NCBI GenBank assembly: GCA_012842395.1
Contig: DUSX01000017.1
Span: forward strand, 62,001 to 126,000
DNA length: 64,000 nt
Source: Bacillota bacterium
Lineage (GTDB): Bacteria; Bacillota; SHA-98; UBA4971
Direction of reading: 5' to 3'
Numbering within the stretch: the first letter of the stretch is position 1; each line of letters begins with the position of its first letter. The notes beneath the pieces are model-generated. The model was not told the DNA's origin, searched no databases, and was given only the letters and a program-made list of their open reading frames with translations. The position numbers and the translations under genes are program-made. Of the stretch, positions 48,378 through 58,453 are shown piece by piece.

Positions 48378-49724
48378 ATGGCACAAGCGAAGGTGAACAA
48401 CGCAGATGCCGGGTTTCTGGATAGCGTGTTTCACTTGAGAGAGAACCACACCAACATAAGGACAGAGATCGTGGCGGGCATCACGACTTTCATGACGATG
48501 GCTTACATCATCATCGTCAATCCATCCATTCTCGGGAACACCGGCATGGACGTCGGAGCTGTGATGGTCGCGACCATCCTCGGCACGGCCCTGGGAACGC
48601 TGGTTATGGCGCTCTATGCGAATTACCCGTTCGCCATGGCGCCCGGGATGGGTTTGAACGCCTTCTTCGCATTTACAGTGGTCCTCGGAATGGGCATAAG
48701 TTGGCAAACGGCCCTCGCCGCCGTGTTCGTTGACGGCGTGATCTTCTTGATACTGACCCTTCTCCCGGTGCGAAAGGCTATCATCAACGGCGTCCCGATG
48801 ACCCTGAAGCTCGCGGTGAGCGTGGGCATCGGTCTTTTCATCGCCTTCATAGGGATGCAAGAAGCCGGGATAATCGTGAGAAATGAGGCCACGCTCGTGG
48901 GGCTAGGCAACATAACGTCCCCGACGGTTCTGCTGTCCCTGTTCGGCCTGGCCGTTATGGGGCTCCTCGTTTCGCGGCGCGTCAAAGGCTCGCTCCTGCT
49001 TGGCATCCTTATCACAACGATCGTGGGAATGATATTCAAGCTGAACCCCGCACCGAGAGGGATCGCCGACATCATCGGCGCTCCGCCAAGCCTCGCCCCA
49101 ACATTTCTGAAGATGGACTTCAGCGGGCTCCTGGACGTCGGACTGATAACAGTGATCTTCACATTCACATTTGTAGACATGTTCGATACGGCCGGTACAC
49201 TCATTGGTGTTTCAACAAAAGCCGGGTTCCTGAACGAAAAGGGCGAATTGCCCAGAGCTGACCAGGCGCTCCTCGCCGACGCGGTCGGCACCATCGCCGG
49301 AGCGATTTTCGGAACCAGCACCGTCACCACGTACGTGGAAAGCGCGTCGGGCGTCGCTGAGGGCGGGCGAACCGGCCTCACGGCCGTCACAGTCGCAGTG
49401 CTGTTCCTGCTCTCGCTCTTCTTCGCGCCGCTTGTGAAGCTGATCCCCGCTGCCGCAACCGCTCCCGCCCTCATCATCGTGGGCATTTTCATGATGGAGC
49501 CAGTTATGAAGATCGACTTCACCGACTTCACCGAGGCGATCCCGGCGTTCCTTGCCATCGCGATGATGCCGTTCGCGTACAGCATAGCCGAGGGCCTGGT
49601 GTTCGGGGTTCTCGGATACGTCATCATCAAGCTGCTGGTAGGCAGGGCGAAAGAGATCAGCGCCACAATGTGGGTGCTCGCAGCGCTCTTTGTCCTCAGG
49701 TTCATCCTGCCGCTCATAACCTGA
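48378..49724 (+). CDS. NCS2/AzgA-type purine permease
   Basis: 448-residue membrane protein, about 13 hydrophobic segments, with the AzgA-like hallmark TEIVAGITTFMTMAYIIIVNPSIL near the N-terminus and FVDMFDTAGTLIGVSTKAG. Such permeases import hypoxanthine, guanine or adenine by proton symport. ATG at 48378, AAGGAGG 8 nt upstream. It is convergent with guaA and so forms a purine-salvage neighbourhood with hpt and guaA. Which base it takes is not decidable here. Confidence 0.9.
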   Translation: MAQAKVNNADAGFLDSVFHLRENHTNIRTEIVAGITTFMTMAYIIIVNPSILGNTGMDVGAVMVATILGTALGTLVMALYANYPFAMAPGMGLNAFFAFTVVLGMGISWQTALAAVFVDGVIFLILTLLPVRKAIINGVPMTLKLAVSVGIGLFIAFIGMQEAGIIVRNEATLVGLGNITSPTVLLSLFGLAVMGLLVSRRVKGSLLLGILITTIVGMIFKLNPAPRGIADIIGAPPSLAPTFLKMDFSGLLDVGLITVIFTFTFVDMFDTAGTLIGVSTKAGFLNEKGELPRADQALLADAVGTIAGAIFGTSTVTTYVESASGVAEGGRTGLTAVTVAVLFLLSLFFAPLVKLIPAAATAPALIIVGIFMMEPVMKIDFTDFTEAIPAFLAIAMMPFAYSIAEGLVFGVLGYVIIKLLVGRAKEISATMWVLAALFVLRFILPLIT

Positions 49725-49726
49725 CC

Positions 49727-49933
49727 AAGTACGACGCCATAAGTTCTCGTCTCCTTTCTTGACGGCGCTGGGGTTGCCGGTGCTTGCACGACGGGGCGTG
49801 GAGAATTCGGCAGGCTTGCGCGCCGAATTCGAACGAGGCGCGCCGCAAGCGCGCCGTCCCCGGAGGGCAACACCGGCAACCCTGGGCAGGAGCCCTCCGC
49901 CGAAAAGTGGCGCGAACTTTTGGCGACATACTC
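49727..49933 (+). repeat. Dispersed palindromic repeat, copy 2 (reference copy)
   Basis: 207 bp. Outer imperfect inverted ends AAGTACGACGCCATAAGTT and AACTTTTGGCGACATACTC pair at about 15 of 19 positions. Inner stems are GGGTTGCCGGT (49771) with ACCGGCAACCC (49872), GAATTCGGC (49803) with GCCGAATTC (49822), and GGCGCGC (49837) with GCGCGCC (49849). It starts 2 nt after the permease stop. Confidence 0.88.
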
Positions 49934-50066
49934 AGAAGGCTCATCCAGCCCCCAAAAGCTCGACGGAGCACTTGGCTTGCCAGCGGCGCCGGGGAATTGG
50001 AACGCCCATCATCCCAGTCGGACTTGGTGCTGAGATGAGACAAGGATCGGCGTTGTACGTGGCAAA

Positions 50067-50112
50067 GCCCCTGCGGTGCCTACCGAGAGGTACATCGAGG
50101 CATCGCAGGGGC
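50067..50112. terminator. Bidirectional terminator between the purine permease and guaA
   Basis: GCCCCTGCGGTGCCT and AGGCATCGCAGGGGC form a 15-bp stem with one G-U pair and a 16-nt loop, between convergent genes. Minus-strand TTTGCC follows. Confidence 0.7.
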
Positions 50113-50144
50113 CTTCACGGTGAACGCTACGCGCACGCGCATCG

Positions 50145-51670
50145 CTATTCCCATTCGATCGTCGCCGGTGGCTTCGTGCTTATGTCATACACGACGCGGT
50201 TCACGCCCTTGACCTCGTTGACGATGCGCGTGGAGATCCTCTCGAGCACTTCCGACGGGAGCCTCACCCAATCGCACGTCATCCCGTCTTCGCTCGTTAC
50301 CGCGCGGATCACGATGGGCCGCTCGTAGGTGCGCGCGTCTCCCATGACGCCCACGCTTCGCACGTCCAGGAGCACTGCAAAAGCCTGCCACACTTCGGTA
50401 TACAGCCCCGCAGCCCTCGTCTCCTCCTCAACGATCGCATCCGCCTCGCGCACTATCTCGAGGCTCTCCGGAGTGACCTCGCCCACCACCCGGACAGCGA
50501 GGCCGGGCCCAGGGAACGGGTGGCGCTCGATTATGGATGCCGGCAGACCGAGGTCCCGCCCGATGACCCGGACTTCATCCTTGAAGAGGTAGCGCAATGG
50601 CTCGATGAGCCGCAGCCGCATGGTCTCGGGAAGACCGCCCACGTTGTGGTGGGACTTGATCTTGGCCGCGGGCCCAAGACGGGAGCCCGCACTCTCAATG
50701 ACATCGGGATACAGCGTCCCCTGGACCAGGAAGTCGACTTCGCCACACTTCCGAGCCTCTTCCTCAAATACCCTGATGAACTCGCGACCGATCCTCCTGC
50801 GTTTCTCCTCCGGGTCCACCACCCCGCGCAGCGTGCTTATGAACCGCTCTCGCGCGTCCACGGTGCGGAGGTTCATGCTGAAGTGTTCCCCGAAAGTGGC
50901 CTTGACCTGCTCTGGCTCGCCCTTCCGAAGCAGGCCTGTGTCAACAAACACGCATGTAAGCCTGTCACCGATTGCGCGGTGAACGAGGAGCGCGGCCACG
51001 GAGGAATCGACACCGCCCGACAGCGCGGCGATCGCGCGCCCCTCTCCCACCTGCTCGCGGACGCGCTCTACCTGGTCCTGGATAAACCTGCCTCGAGTCC
51101 ACGACTTCTCACACCCGCATATCCTGAACAAAAAGTTCGCCAAGATCTCCCTGCCGTGTTCGGTGTGAACCACCTCAGGATGAAACTGGAGCCCGTAAAG
51201 CTTCCGGACGCGGTCGCGCATGGCTGCAACAGGGGTGTTCTCGGTGCGGGCGATGACATCGAACCCCGCAGGAGGCGCATTCACCTGGTCTTGATGGCTC
51301 ATCCACGACGTGAAGCTCGGACCCACGCCCGCGAAGAGATCGGACCAGTCATTCACGAAGACCGTGGTCTTGCCGTACTCCCGCAAGCCGAGATGAGCCA
51401 CCTCGCCCCCAAGGATCCGCGCCATGAGCTGCATGCCATAGCAGATCCCGAGCACGGGAACGCCCATATCTAGGATTCGCCGGTCGCAAGAAGGGGCGTT
51501 TTCCTCATACACGCTCGACGGCCCGCCTGAAAGAACGATCCCCTCAGGCTTGAGCCCAGCTATCCGCGTCGCGGACGCATCGTGGGGAAGGATCTCGCAG
51601 TATACCTCAAGCTCGCGGATCTTGCGAGCGATCAGCATGCTATATTGTGAGCCGAAGTCAAGGATTGCTA

Positions 51671-51674
<4 letters not shown>
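50145..51674 (-). CDS. guaA: GMP synthase (glutamine-hydrolysing)
   Basis: Converts XMP to GMP with glutamine and ATP. 509 residues: class I glutaminase with Cys78 (GICYGMQ), the [11 protein letters not shown] His-Glu pair, the ATP-pyrophosphatase loop LSGGVDSS and the C-terminal dimerisation domain ending KPPATIEWE. Start ATG at 51674 overlaps the hpt stop (ATGA), so it is coupled to hpt. Confidence 0.97.
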
Positions 51675-52210
<536 letters not shown>

Positions 52211-52238
52211 TTCGTCCGCCTCCCGCAATGTGCTCTCC

Positions 52239-52298
52239 CCAGCTCCGGCCAGGTGGGGGTCGGCTTTCCGTTCCCACCTTTCCCCGGTGCTCAGCTGG
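52239..52298 (-). ncRNA. Structured leader RNA of hpt-guaA (candidate regulatory element)
   Basis: In the hpt transcript a three-step nested stem is visible: CCAGCT with AGCTGG, CCGG with CCGG, and AGGTGGG with CCCACCT, capped by a 14-nt loop (60 nt in all). It ends about 29 nt before the GTG. It does not match the purine riboswitch consensus I know. Confidence 0.5.
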
Positions 52299-52310
52299 AA
52301 CAACGTGTAT

Positions 52311-52339
52311 ATTATACAATCTCCGTTCCTTGGGGACAA
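52311..52339 (-). promoter_or_regulatory. Sigma-A-type promoter of hpt-guaA
   Basis: On the minus strand TTGTCC (52339-52334), 17-nt spacer, perfect TATAAT (52316-52311). Confidence 0.8.
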
Positions 52340-52385
52340 GCACCGTCGTCACGCCGTCACGGGGGCGGTGCGATGCCGTGACCGC

Positions 52386-53303
52386 TCAATCGTTCTTGCT
52401 CCGTTCCCTCCCGCACTCTTCGGCGGTCCCTCTTAGGGTCTCCACCGCATGGGGGATGGCCGCGAGGAGCACTGCCAAGCTTTCCTCGACCCCCTTCGGG
52501 CTGCCGGGAAGGTTCACGATCAGGGTCTTCCTCCGGATGCCCGCGGCAGCCCGGCTCAACATGGCGTGAGGCGTCTTGGCGAGCCCGGCCGCGCGCATGG
52601 CCTCGGGAATCCCCGGAACGAGGCGGTCAATGACCGATCTCGTAGCCTCGGGTGTAACATCGCGCGGGCTGAATCCCGTGCCGCCCGTGGTCAGGACCAC
52701 GTCAACCCCGAGCTTATCGGCCATACGACGCAGTTCCTCAACGATCAGGTCGTACTCGTCGGGAACGATGCGCCTTTCCACCACCCTGCCGATGCTCGAG
52801 ACCATACGTTCGATGACATCGCCGCTCTCGTCGGGCCGCTCCCCTCGGCTTCCCTTGTCACTCACCGTCAAGACCGCGAACCGAACCGGCGTCTTCACGC
52901 GTATCTCATCTCCCCGCTCGATCTCTCCGCCCCGTACCACTCTCGCGAACACCCCCTCGCGCGGCATCACGCACTCGCCCACTTGCCGAAAGATGGCACA
53001 CCCTGCGTGACACTCCTTGCCTATCTGAGTGACCTCGAGCACCGCTTCGGGCCCTATCTCAAGCCGGGTGCCCACGGGCAAGTGGTGGAGGTCAATGCCG
53101 CGGGTGGTGATGTTCTCCGCGAATGCCCCCGGCCCAACCTCGATTCCCTTCGCGCGCATCTTGTCGATGCTTTCCTCCGCGAGCAGGCTCACTTGCCGGT
53201 GCCACGGACCAGCGTGGGCGTCCCCCTCTAAGCCGTGCCCCTCCACTAGCCTGCCCCGACACACGTCGCGCTTGCTCACGCCCTTGGTCTCGCTCACACA
53301 CAC
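52386..53303 (-). CDS. MOSC domain - MogA/MoaB fusion protein
   Basis: 305 residues. The N-terminal ~145 form a MOSC domain (GDAHAGPWHRQVSLL, cysteine-bearing GKECHAGCAIF, MPREGVFARV), which in MOCS-type enzymes handles sulphur or pterin cofactor. From about residue 150 follows a MogA/MoaB domain (FAVLTVSDKGSRGERPDESG, LTTGGTGFSPRDVTPEAT) that adenylylates molybdopterin. The start GTG 53303 lies 8 nt after the moaC stop; the frame to 53423 overlaps moaC. Last gene of the cofactor operon. Confidence 0.87.
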   Translation of the reverse strand: MCVSETKGVSKRDVCRGRLVEGHGLEGDAHAGPWHRQVSLLAEESIDKMRAKGIEVGPGAFAENITTRGIDLHHLPVGTRLEIGPEAVLEVTQIGKECHAGCAIFRQVGECVMPREGVFARVVRGGEIERGDEIRVKTPVRFAVLTVSDKGSRGERPDESGDVIERMVSSIGRVVERRIVPDEYDLIVEELRRMADKLGVDVVLTTGGTGFSPRDVTPEATRSVIDRLVPGIPEAMRAAGLAKTPHAMLSRAAAGIRRKTLIVNLPGSPKGVEESLAVLLAAIPHAVETLRGTAEECGRERSKND

Positions 53304-53311
53304 CGCGACGA

Positions 53312-53827
53312 CTACCCCTCCCAACTCGGCTCTCCCTCCCGTACGAAATCCCCGCTCTTGCCGCCGGACTTGCGCACGAGCCTCACATCGCCTATCACCA
53401 TGGACCGGTCCACTGCCTTGCACATGTCGTAAATGGTGAGCGCGGCCATGCAGGCCCCGGTGAGAGCCTCCATTTCAGCCCCCGTCTTTCCGAAAGTGCG
53501 CACCGTGACCTGGATGTCCACGACACCGCTGGCGAGATCGGTCCGAAAGTCCACGTCGATCCCGGTGATGGGAATAGGATGGCACATCGGGATGAGCGAG
53601 GACGTGCTCTTCGCGCCCATCACCGCAGCCACCCTCGCCACTCCGAAGACGTCGCCCTTCGGCCCCTCGCCCCTCTCAGCCAGTGCAAGGGTCGCGGGGG
53701 CCATCCGGACCCTGCATCGAGCCTGCGCCTCGCGGGCAGTGTCAGGCTTCGACGTCACGTCCACCATCCGCGCTTTGCCCGACCCGTCAAGATGGGTCAG
53801 CGTCCTCCCGGGCACTCCTTCCGTCAT
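53312..53827 (-). CDS. moaC: Cyclic pyranopterin monophosphate synthase
   Basis: With MoaA converts GTP to cyclic pyranopterin. 171 residues with MVDVTSKPDTAREAQA, PMCHPIPITG, and the catalytic TGAEMEALTGA/IYDMCKAVDR region with Lys. ATG at 53827. Followed by MOSC-MogA and preceded by moaA, 42 nt away. Confidence 0.95.
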   Translation of the reverse strand: MTEGVPGRTLTHLDGSGKARMVDVTSKPDTAREAQARCRVRMAPATLALAERGEGPKGDVFGVARVAAVMGAKSTSSLIPMCHPIPITGIDVDFRTDLASGVVDIQVTVRTFGKTGAEMEALTGACMAALTIYDMCKAVDRSMVIGDVRLVRKSGGKSGDFVREGEPSWEG

Positions 53828-53869
53828 CGGCCTATCCCCCCGAGCATTCCGCCTGCTTCCCCGTTTCGG

Positions 53870-54934
53870 TCAACCTCCGATCTCACACAGCGACGGCGAG
53901 GGCTGCAACACACCGTCGCCCGCCACGCCTCCGCACGCCGCGCCGCTCTCCGGCTTCATGCTCACAGCTTTCCGTATGAGCTCAGCAATGGCTGCGTCGT
54001 CGGCGCCGTCGCGAAGCGGCCCCCGCAAGTCGACCCCGGAGGTTGCGAGAAGGCACGGCAAGAGCTTGCCGTCGACCGTGAGACGCAGCCTGTTGCACCT
54101 CACGCAAAAACCGTCGCCCTCCCTTGATATGAAGCCGACTCGCCCGAGCGCTCCAGGCAGCCGTATGTAGCTCGCGGGGCCCGATTCGCCTGCTGCCTCC
54201 AGGCCTGGCCGCCCCGTGGGTGCGGCCGAGCCCAACGTCAGTGACGCGTGGCAAGGGACCAATGCCCCACCACGGGCGATGGCCTTCACTCTTCCCCTCA
54301 CCTCTTCAATGGGGACCACATCCGAAGGCCCGAGGCTCCCGCCATTGCCCCAAAACGGCATGAGCTCTATGAACCTCACGTCCCAGGCGTGTTCCAACGT
54401 GAGTCGAGCGAGATCCTCGATCTCGCCGTCATTTACGCCCCGGACCACCACAGCGTTTAACCTGATGGGCCGAAGGCCTGCCGCCTCCGCAGCGGCTATC
54501 CCGCGGAGCGCCGCCTGGAGATCGCCACGTCGCGTTATCCTCGAGTACACGTCCGGCCTCAGCGTGTCCAGGCTGATGTTGACTCGCTTGAGCCCTGCGG
54601 CCGCGAGCTCGGCAGCGCGGTCATCAAGAAGCGTGCCATTGGTGGTCATCGCGAAGTCGCGGAGGCCAGGAAGAGAGGCGATCATCTTCACGAGCTGCAC
54701 GAGGCCCTTGCGCACGAGGGGCTCGCCGCCGGTGATCCTCACCTTGGTGATCCCCAGGCCGGCTGCGACCCGGACCACGCGGGCGATTTCCTCGAGCCTG
54801 AGTATCTCGTGGTGCGACCTGGGCTTCACCCCGTGCTCTGGCATACAGTAAACGCACCGGAGGTTACACTTGTCCGTCACAGAGACGCGCAGATACGTGA
54901 TCCTCCGGCCAAAGGCATCAACGAGCGTTGTCAC
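53870..54934 (-). CDS. moaA: GTP 3',8-cyclase
   Basis: Radical-SAM enzyme for the first step of molybdenum/tungsten cofactor synthesis. 354 residues: N-terminal CX3CX2C (Cys23, 27, 30), GGEP (TGGEPLV), and the C-terminal second cluster CVRCNRLRLTVDGKLLPC. The usual C-terminal GG is present (CEIGG). GTG at 54934 overlaps the moeA-PBP stop (GTGA); a GTG at 54943 is an alternative. Confidence 0.95.
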   Translation of the reverse strand: MTTLVDAFGRRITYLRVSVTDKCNLRCVYCMPEHGVKPRSHHEILRLEEIARVVRVAAGLGITKVRITGGEPLVRKGLVQLVKMIASLPGLRDFAMTTNGTLLDDRAAELAAAGLKRVNISLDTLRPDVYSRITRRGDLQAALRGIAAAEAAGLRPIRLNAVVVRGVNDGEIEDLARLTLEHAWDVRFIELMPFWGNGGSLGPSDVVPIEEVRGRVKAIARGGALVPCHASLTLGSAAPTGRPGLEAAGESGPASYIRLPGALGRVGFISREGDGFCVRCNRLRLTVDGKLLPCLLATSGVDLRGPLRDGADDAAIAELIRKAVSMKPESGAACGGVAGDGVLQPSPSLCEIGG

Positions 54935-56859
54935 CCTTCCCACACGACCTTTCCGGTGTCCGACACGTCGTACCCGCCAAGACCGGCGACAGCCGCCTTG
55001 AACTCGTTCGACCTCATCACGGTCAGAAGTTTATCCATCATTGAAGAACCAAGGAAGGCCTTGGTCGTGAGAAGGTCGTATCGCTCCTTCGCGACCGGCA
55101 CGAAATCGAGGCCTAGCGCGGCTGCGGCGCTGCGTATCCCAAGACCGACGTCGGCAGCTCCACTCGCCACGCAAGAGGCGACGCCCATATGGGTATATTC
55201 TTCGCGCTCGTACCCGGCTATCCTTCCCGGATCCAAACCAAGTCTTGCGAGCTCGAGGTCAAGGAGCACCCTCGTTCCCGCGCCCTTCTGCCTGTTCACG
55301 AAGACGACGCCAGGCCTCGTAAGGTCGGCGAAACCTGCGATGCCTTTGGGATTCCCCTTGGCCACAATGAAGCCCTGCTCGCGATGGACGAGGTTCACGA
55401 GGGCAAAGCCTTCGGTCCCGAGGAATCGTTCGACGTACGGCACGTTGTACTCTCCGGTCTCTCCATCGATGAGGTGAACTCCCGCGAGGTGGGCCTCGCC
55501 CCTCTGGATCGCCATGAGCCCCCCCATGCTGCCCACGTGTGCCGAGGAAAGGCTCAGGCCGGGGTACCTGCACGCGAGATGGCTTGCGAGGAGGTCTAGG
55601 GTGAGATCGTGGCTGCCTATCACGACGATGGTATTTGATATGTCATCGGGCTCGCGCGATAGCTCCACCTCGACCGTGGACGACGCCTCCACGCCCTGGG
55701 CCGAGGGGGGTATGCGGATCAACCCGTCAGCCCTCACAAGGGACATCACTGCGGCCGCTCCGCGCGCAAGCGGCGTGACAACGCGCTTTCCGTTCACTTC
55801 CCCCACCTTGACCCTGACGAACTCATCCACGCCCGGCGTCGACACGATCCGCCGGGTTGCCACGGCGGGCATCTTCGGACGGCGCGGCGCTGGCCGCCCG
55901 AGCATCCTCGCCACGAGCGGCCTCAGGAAAAGCTCGCATGCGAGCGAGGCCGACACCGGGTAGCCGGGGATCCCTAAGAACGGCCGGCCGCAAACGATGC
56001 CTAAGATCGTGGGTTTCCCAGGCTTGATCGCGACCCCGTGGACGAGGAGCTCGCCTAGGGAGCTCACCACGCGACCGGTGTAATCCTCGCTGCCGGCTGA
56101 GGATCCCGCGTTGACCACGACGATGTCGGCCGCGTCGGCGGCCACGCGCACGGCATGCGCGATGGCTTCGTAGTCGTCCCTCACGATCTCGTGCAGGACC
56201 GGCTCGCCACCCCATTCGTGAACGAGTCCGCCCACGATCCTCGAGTTGAATTCGATGATTCTCCCGGGGGAGAGCGGCGTTCCTGGCGGCACGAGCTCGT
56301 CGCCGGTGGGAATCACAGCCACTCTTGGCTTCTTGCGGACGCTCACTTCGGTGACTCCCGCCGCGAGCATGGCTCCGAGGTCCGGGGGCCGAATGACGTG
56401 ATTCGCCGTCAGGACAAGCTCCGTGGCCACGATGTCCTCGCCTACCGAGCGCACATGCTGCCACGGCCTTGCCGGGGCGATGACCGTGACGCGGTCCTCG
56501 CGCACCTCAACGAGATCCTCGACCATGATGACGGCGTCGAACCCGGGCGGCAGCGGGTCTCCAGTGTCGACCCACCGTGCCTCCTCGCCGAGGCGCAGCG
56601 TTACCGGGTTTCTTTCGCTTGCCCCGAAGGTGGCTTCGGCCCGCGTGGCGATCCCGTCCATGGCGCAAGAATGGTAGTACGGCGACGACACGCGCGCCGC
56701 CACCGGCGAGGCGGTCACGCGCCCCAGGGCGGGGATATCCACCGGGATGGTCTCGCCCTCCAGCGGAGCCGTCATCCCCCTCGCCTCGAGAGTTGAAAAG
56801 AACCTTTGCAGCGCCTCGTCGAGAGGCGCCTCTGTGAGGTATACGTCGCGCTTCGTCAT
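54931..56859 (-). CDS. MoeA - periplasmic-binding-like (PBP) domain fusion
   Basis: 642 residues. Residues 1-~400 are MoeA (molybdopterin molybdotransferase): AALGRVTASPV-like start, SPYYHSCAMDGIA, PTGDELV, NAGSSAGSEDYT, GIPGYPVSASL. Residues ~410-642 form a PBP-like domain (VIGSHDLTLDLLASHLA, HVGSMGGLMAIQRGEAHLAG, NRQKGAGTRVLLD), probably ligand-sensing. ATG at 56859 has GGAGG 6 nt upstream. The frame to 57255 runs through repeat copy 5 and is not coding. Fused forms are known in anaerobes. Confidence 0.92.
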   Translation of the reverse strand: MTKRDVYLTEAPLDEALQRFFSTLEARGMTAPLEGETIPVDIPALGRVTASPVAARVSSPYYHSCAMDGIATRAEATFGASERNPVTLRLGEEARWVDTGDPLPPGFDAVIMVEDLVEVREDRVTVIAPARPWQHVRSVGEDIVATELVLTANHVIRPPDLGAMLAAGVTEVSVRKKPRVAVIPTGDELVPPGTPLSPGRIIEFNSRIVGGLVHEWGGEPVLHEIVRDDYEAIAHAVRVAADAADIVVVNAGSSAGSEDYTGRVVSSLGELLVHGVAIKPGKPTILGIVCGRPFLGIPGYPVSASLACELFLRPLVARMLGRPAPRRPKMPAVATRRIVSTPGVDEFVRVKVGEVNGKRVVTPLARGAAAVMSLVRADGLIRIPPSAQGVEASSTVEVELSREPDDISNTIVVIGSHDLTLDLLASHLACRYPGLSLSSAHVGSMGGLMAIQRGEAHLAGVHLIDGETGEYNVPYVERFLGTEGFALVNLVHREQGFIVAKGNPKGIAGFADLTRPGVVFVNRQKGAGTRVLLDLELARLGLDPGRIAGYEREEYTHMGVASCVASGAADVGLGIRSAAAALGLDFVPVAKERYDLLTTKAFLGSSMMDKLLTVMRSNEFKAAVAGLGGYDVSDTGKVVWEG

Positions 56860-56980
56860 CTTCACCCTCCAGTCCGCCCGTCGTCGGGCGCAACCCCCAT
56901 GACGGTCCCTAGGAAGGACGCCCGGCCCTGTTCCGGCACACACGCAACACAGCCCGCCGACCCCGCGAGCCCTCCGCGTC

Positions 56981-57215
56981 GAGACAGACCTCGAGAGGCT
57001 CGCGCCGCTTTCCAGCGCCGAAGTCTCGCCGCCCAAGGCTACCGGCATGCCCCCCGTACACGACGCGCCTGCGGCCTGCGCCGTGCCCCGTTCCCGTTCG
57101 GACCCCGCGTCCGAGATAGCCGAGGCCGACATGGCCGAGTTCCCCACGCCCCACCGTGCAAGCACGGGCAGCCGTCGCGCTCCGGAAAGGAGACGAGAGC
57201 CTGCGGCACCGTGCT
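56981..57215 (-). repeat. Dispersed palindromic repeat, copy 5 (expanded)
   Basis: About 235 bp in minus orientation. CTCTCGTCTCCTTTC, CCCGTGCTTGCACGGTGGGG, GAACTCGGC and the right-end CTGGAAAGCGGCGCGAGCC are recognisable; the middle is expanded by roughly 30 bp. It starts at the moeA stop codon and fills most of the 355-nt gap to moeA-PBP. Confidence 0.7.
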
Positions 57216-58453
57216 CAGAACAACAGCGAAACGGTGACACGAGCTCCTTTCTCAAGGCCCTCGGCGTCCGCGGGGATCCTGATGATCCCAGTGGACGCCA
57301 CTAGCCCTGATATCAGCGAGGATTTGGTGAAGACCGGGTCCGCCCACACTTCTCCGTCACGCGTCACCACGTGTACCCCGACGTAATCCTCCCGCCCGGC
57401 CGCGGACGGCACGTTTGCCCCAAGGCGGGCCACAAGCTCGCGCCTCTCTGGCACCGTGCCCATCCACCTCGCTATGGCAGGCTCCACGAAAAGCCTGAAG
57501 ACCGTCAGGCAGGACACAGGGTGGCCTGGCAGCCCGAACACGGGCTTCCCTCCAGCGACCGCGATGATGGTGGGCTTCCCCGGCTTCACGGCAACGCCAT
57601 GTACCAAGACCCCGGGAGGCCCAAGGGAGTCGATGGCGTCACGTGTGAAGTCCCGGGCGCCAATGGAGCTGCCGCCAGAAACGACGAGCATGTCTGCGCT
57701 GGCCAGGCGCTCTCGCATGGCCGCCGCAAGCTCCTGGTAGTCATCTCGGACGATCCCTGCCGCAAGAGGTCTCCCGCCCGCCGCGAGCACTGCAGCGCAT
57801 AAAGAATACAAGTTCGTGTCTCGGACCTTCCCTGGCGGAGGGGTGGCGGCAACCTCCACGAGCTCGTCTCCGGTGGACATTATCGCGACATTCGGCTTTG
57901 CTGCCACCTTCACCCTGGACACGCCGGCGGCAGCGAGAGCCCCGATGTCCTGCGGACGCAGTCTCGCACCCTTCTTCAGGAGCACGGCACCGCGGGCCAC
58001 GTCCTCCGCGGGACCGATCGCGTTCTCGCCAGGCGCCACGGCCTTGTCGACCGCCACGAGATTCCCGCCGGTCTCCATCGTGGCCTCGACCATGACGACG
58101 GCATCCGCGCCCTGCGGCAGCATTGCCCCGGTGGCAACCCTCGCGCACTCTCCCGGCCTCAACGCGAAGCACGGGGCGTCCCCGATTCGGACCTCGCCAG
58201 CGACGGCAAGGAGCGCCGGCATGGACTCGGTTGCCCCGAAGGTGTCCCGGGCGCGCACGGCAAAGCCGTCCACGGTCGACCTGGGAAAGCCTGGCAGATC
58301 CGCGGGACTAGTCACGTCCTCCGCAAGCACGCGCCCGTGGGCGTCGAGAAGGTCGACCATCTCGACACGACGTGGTCCGCACTCAAGGTGCTCCTCCAGC
58401 CTCCGCCACGCCTCACCGGGAGGAAGAAGCGACAGGAAGACCTGCAACTGCAT
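57215..58453 (-). CDS. moeA: Molybdopterin molybdotransferase (MoeA)
   Basis: Inserts molybdate or tungstate into adenylylated molybdopterin. 412 residues with GRVLAEDVTSPADLPGFPRSTVDGFAVRA, TGAMLPQGADAVVMVE, STGDELVEV, SGGSSIGARDFT and GLPGHPVSCL in order. It is distinct from the fused MoeA downstream; such pairs may split Mo and W. ATG at 58453 lies inside tupC, overlapping it by 41 nt; AGGA precedes by 5 nt. Confidence 0.92.
   Translation of the reverse strand: MQLQVFLSLLPPGEAWRRLEEHLECGPRRVEMVDLLDAHGRVLAEDVTSPADLPGFPRSTVDGFAVRARDTFGATESMPALLAVAGEVRIGDAPCFALRPGECARVATGAMLPQGADAVVMVEATMETGGNLVAVDKAVAPGENAIGPAEDVARGAVLLKKGARLRPQDIGALAAAGVSRVKVAAKPNVAIMSTGDELVEVAATPPPGKVRDTNLYSLCAAVLAAGGRPLAAGIVRDDYQELAAAMRERLASADMLVVSGGSSIGARDFTRDAIDSLGPPGVLVHGVAVKPGKPTIIAVAGGKPVFGLPGHPVSCLTVFRLFVEPAIARWMGTVPERRELVARLGANVPSAAGREDYVGVHVVTRDGEVWADPVFTKSSLISGLVASTGIIRIPADAEGLEKGARVTVSLLF

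Larger units (their letters stand above)
49725..50144. other. Convergent gap between permease and guaA
   Basis: 420 nt holding repeat copy 2 (49727-49933) and the terminator at 50067-50112. Frames reading through it encode repeat-derived peptides only. Confidence 0.7.

Noticed and set aside
49759-50328. 189-residue frame with peptides like PVLARRGVENSA, also seen near 46181-46720 and 31490
   Set aside because: The shared peptide comes from translating the dispersed repeat; it appears on either side of genes in differing frames with no start signals.
56860-57255. 132-codon N-terminal extension of the MoeA-PBP frame
   Set aside because: Translates repeat copy 5; the ATG at 56859 with GGAGG fits the family start.
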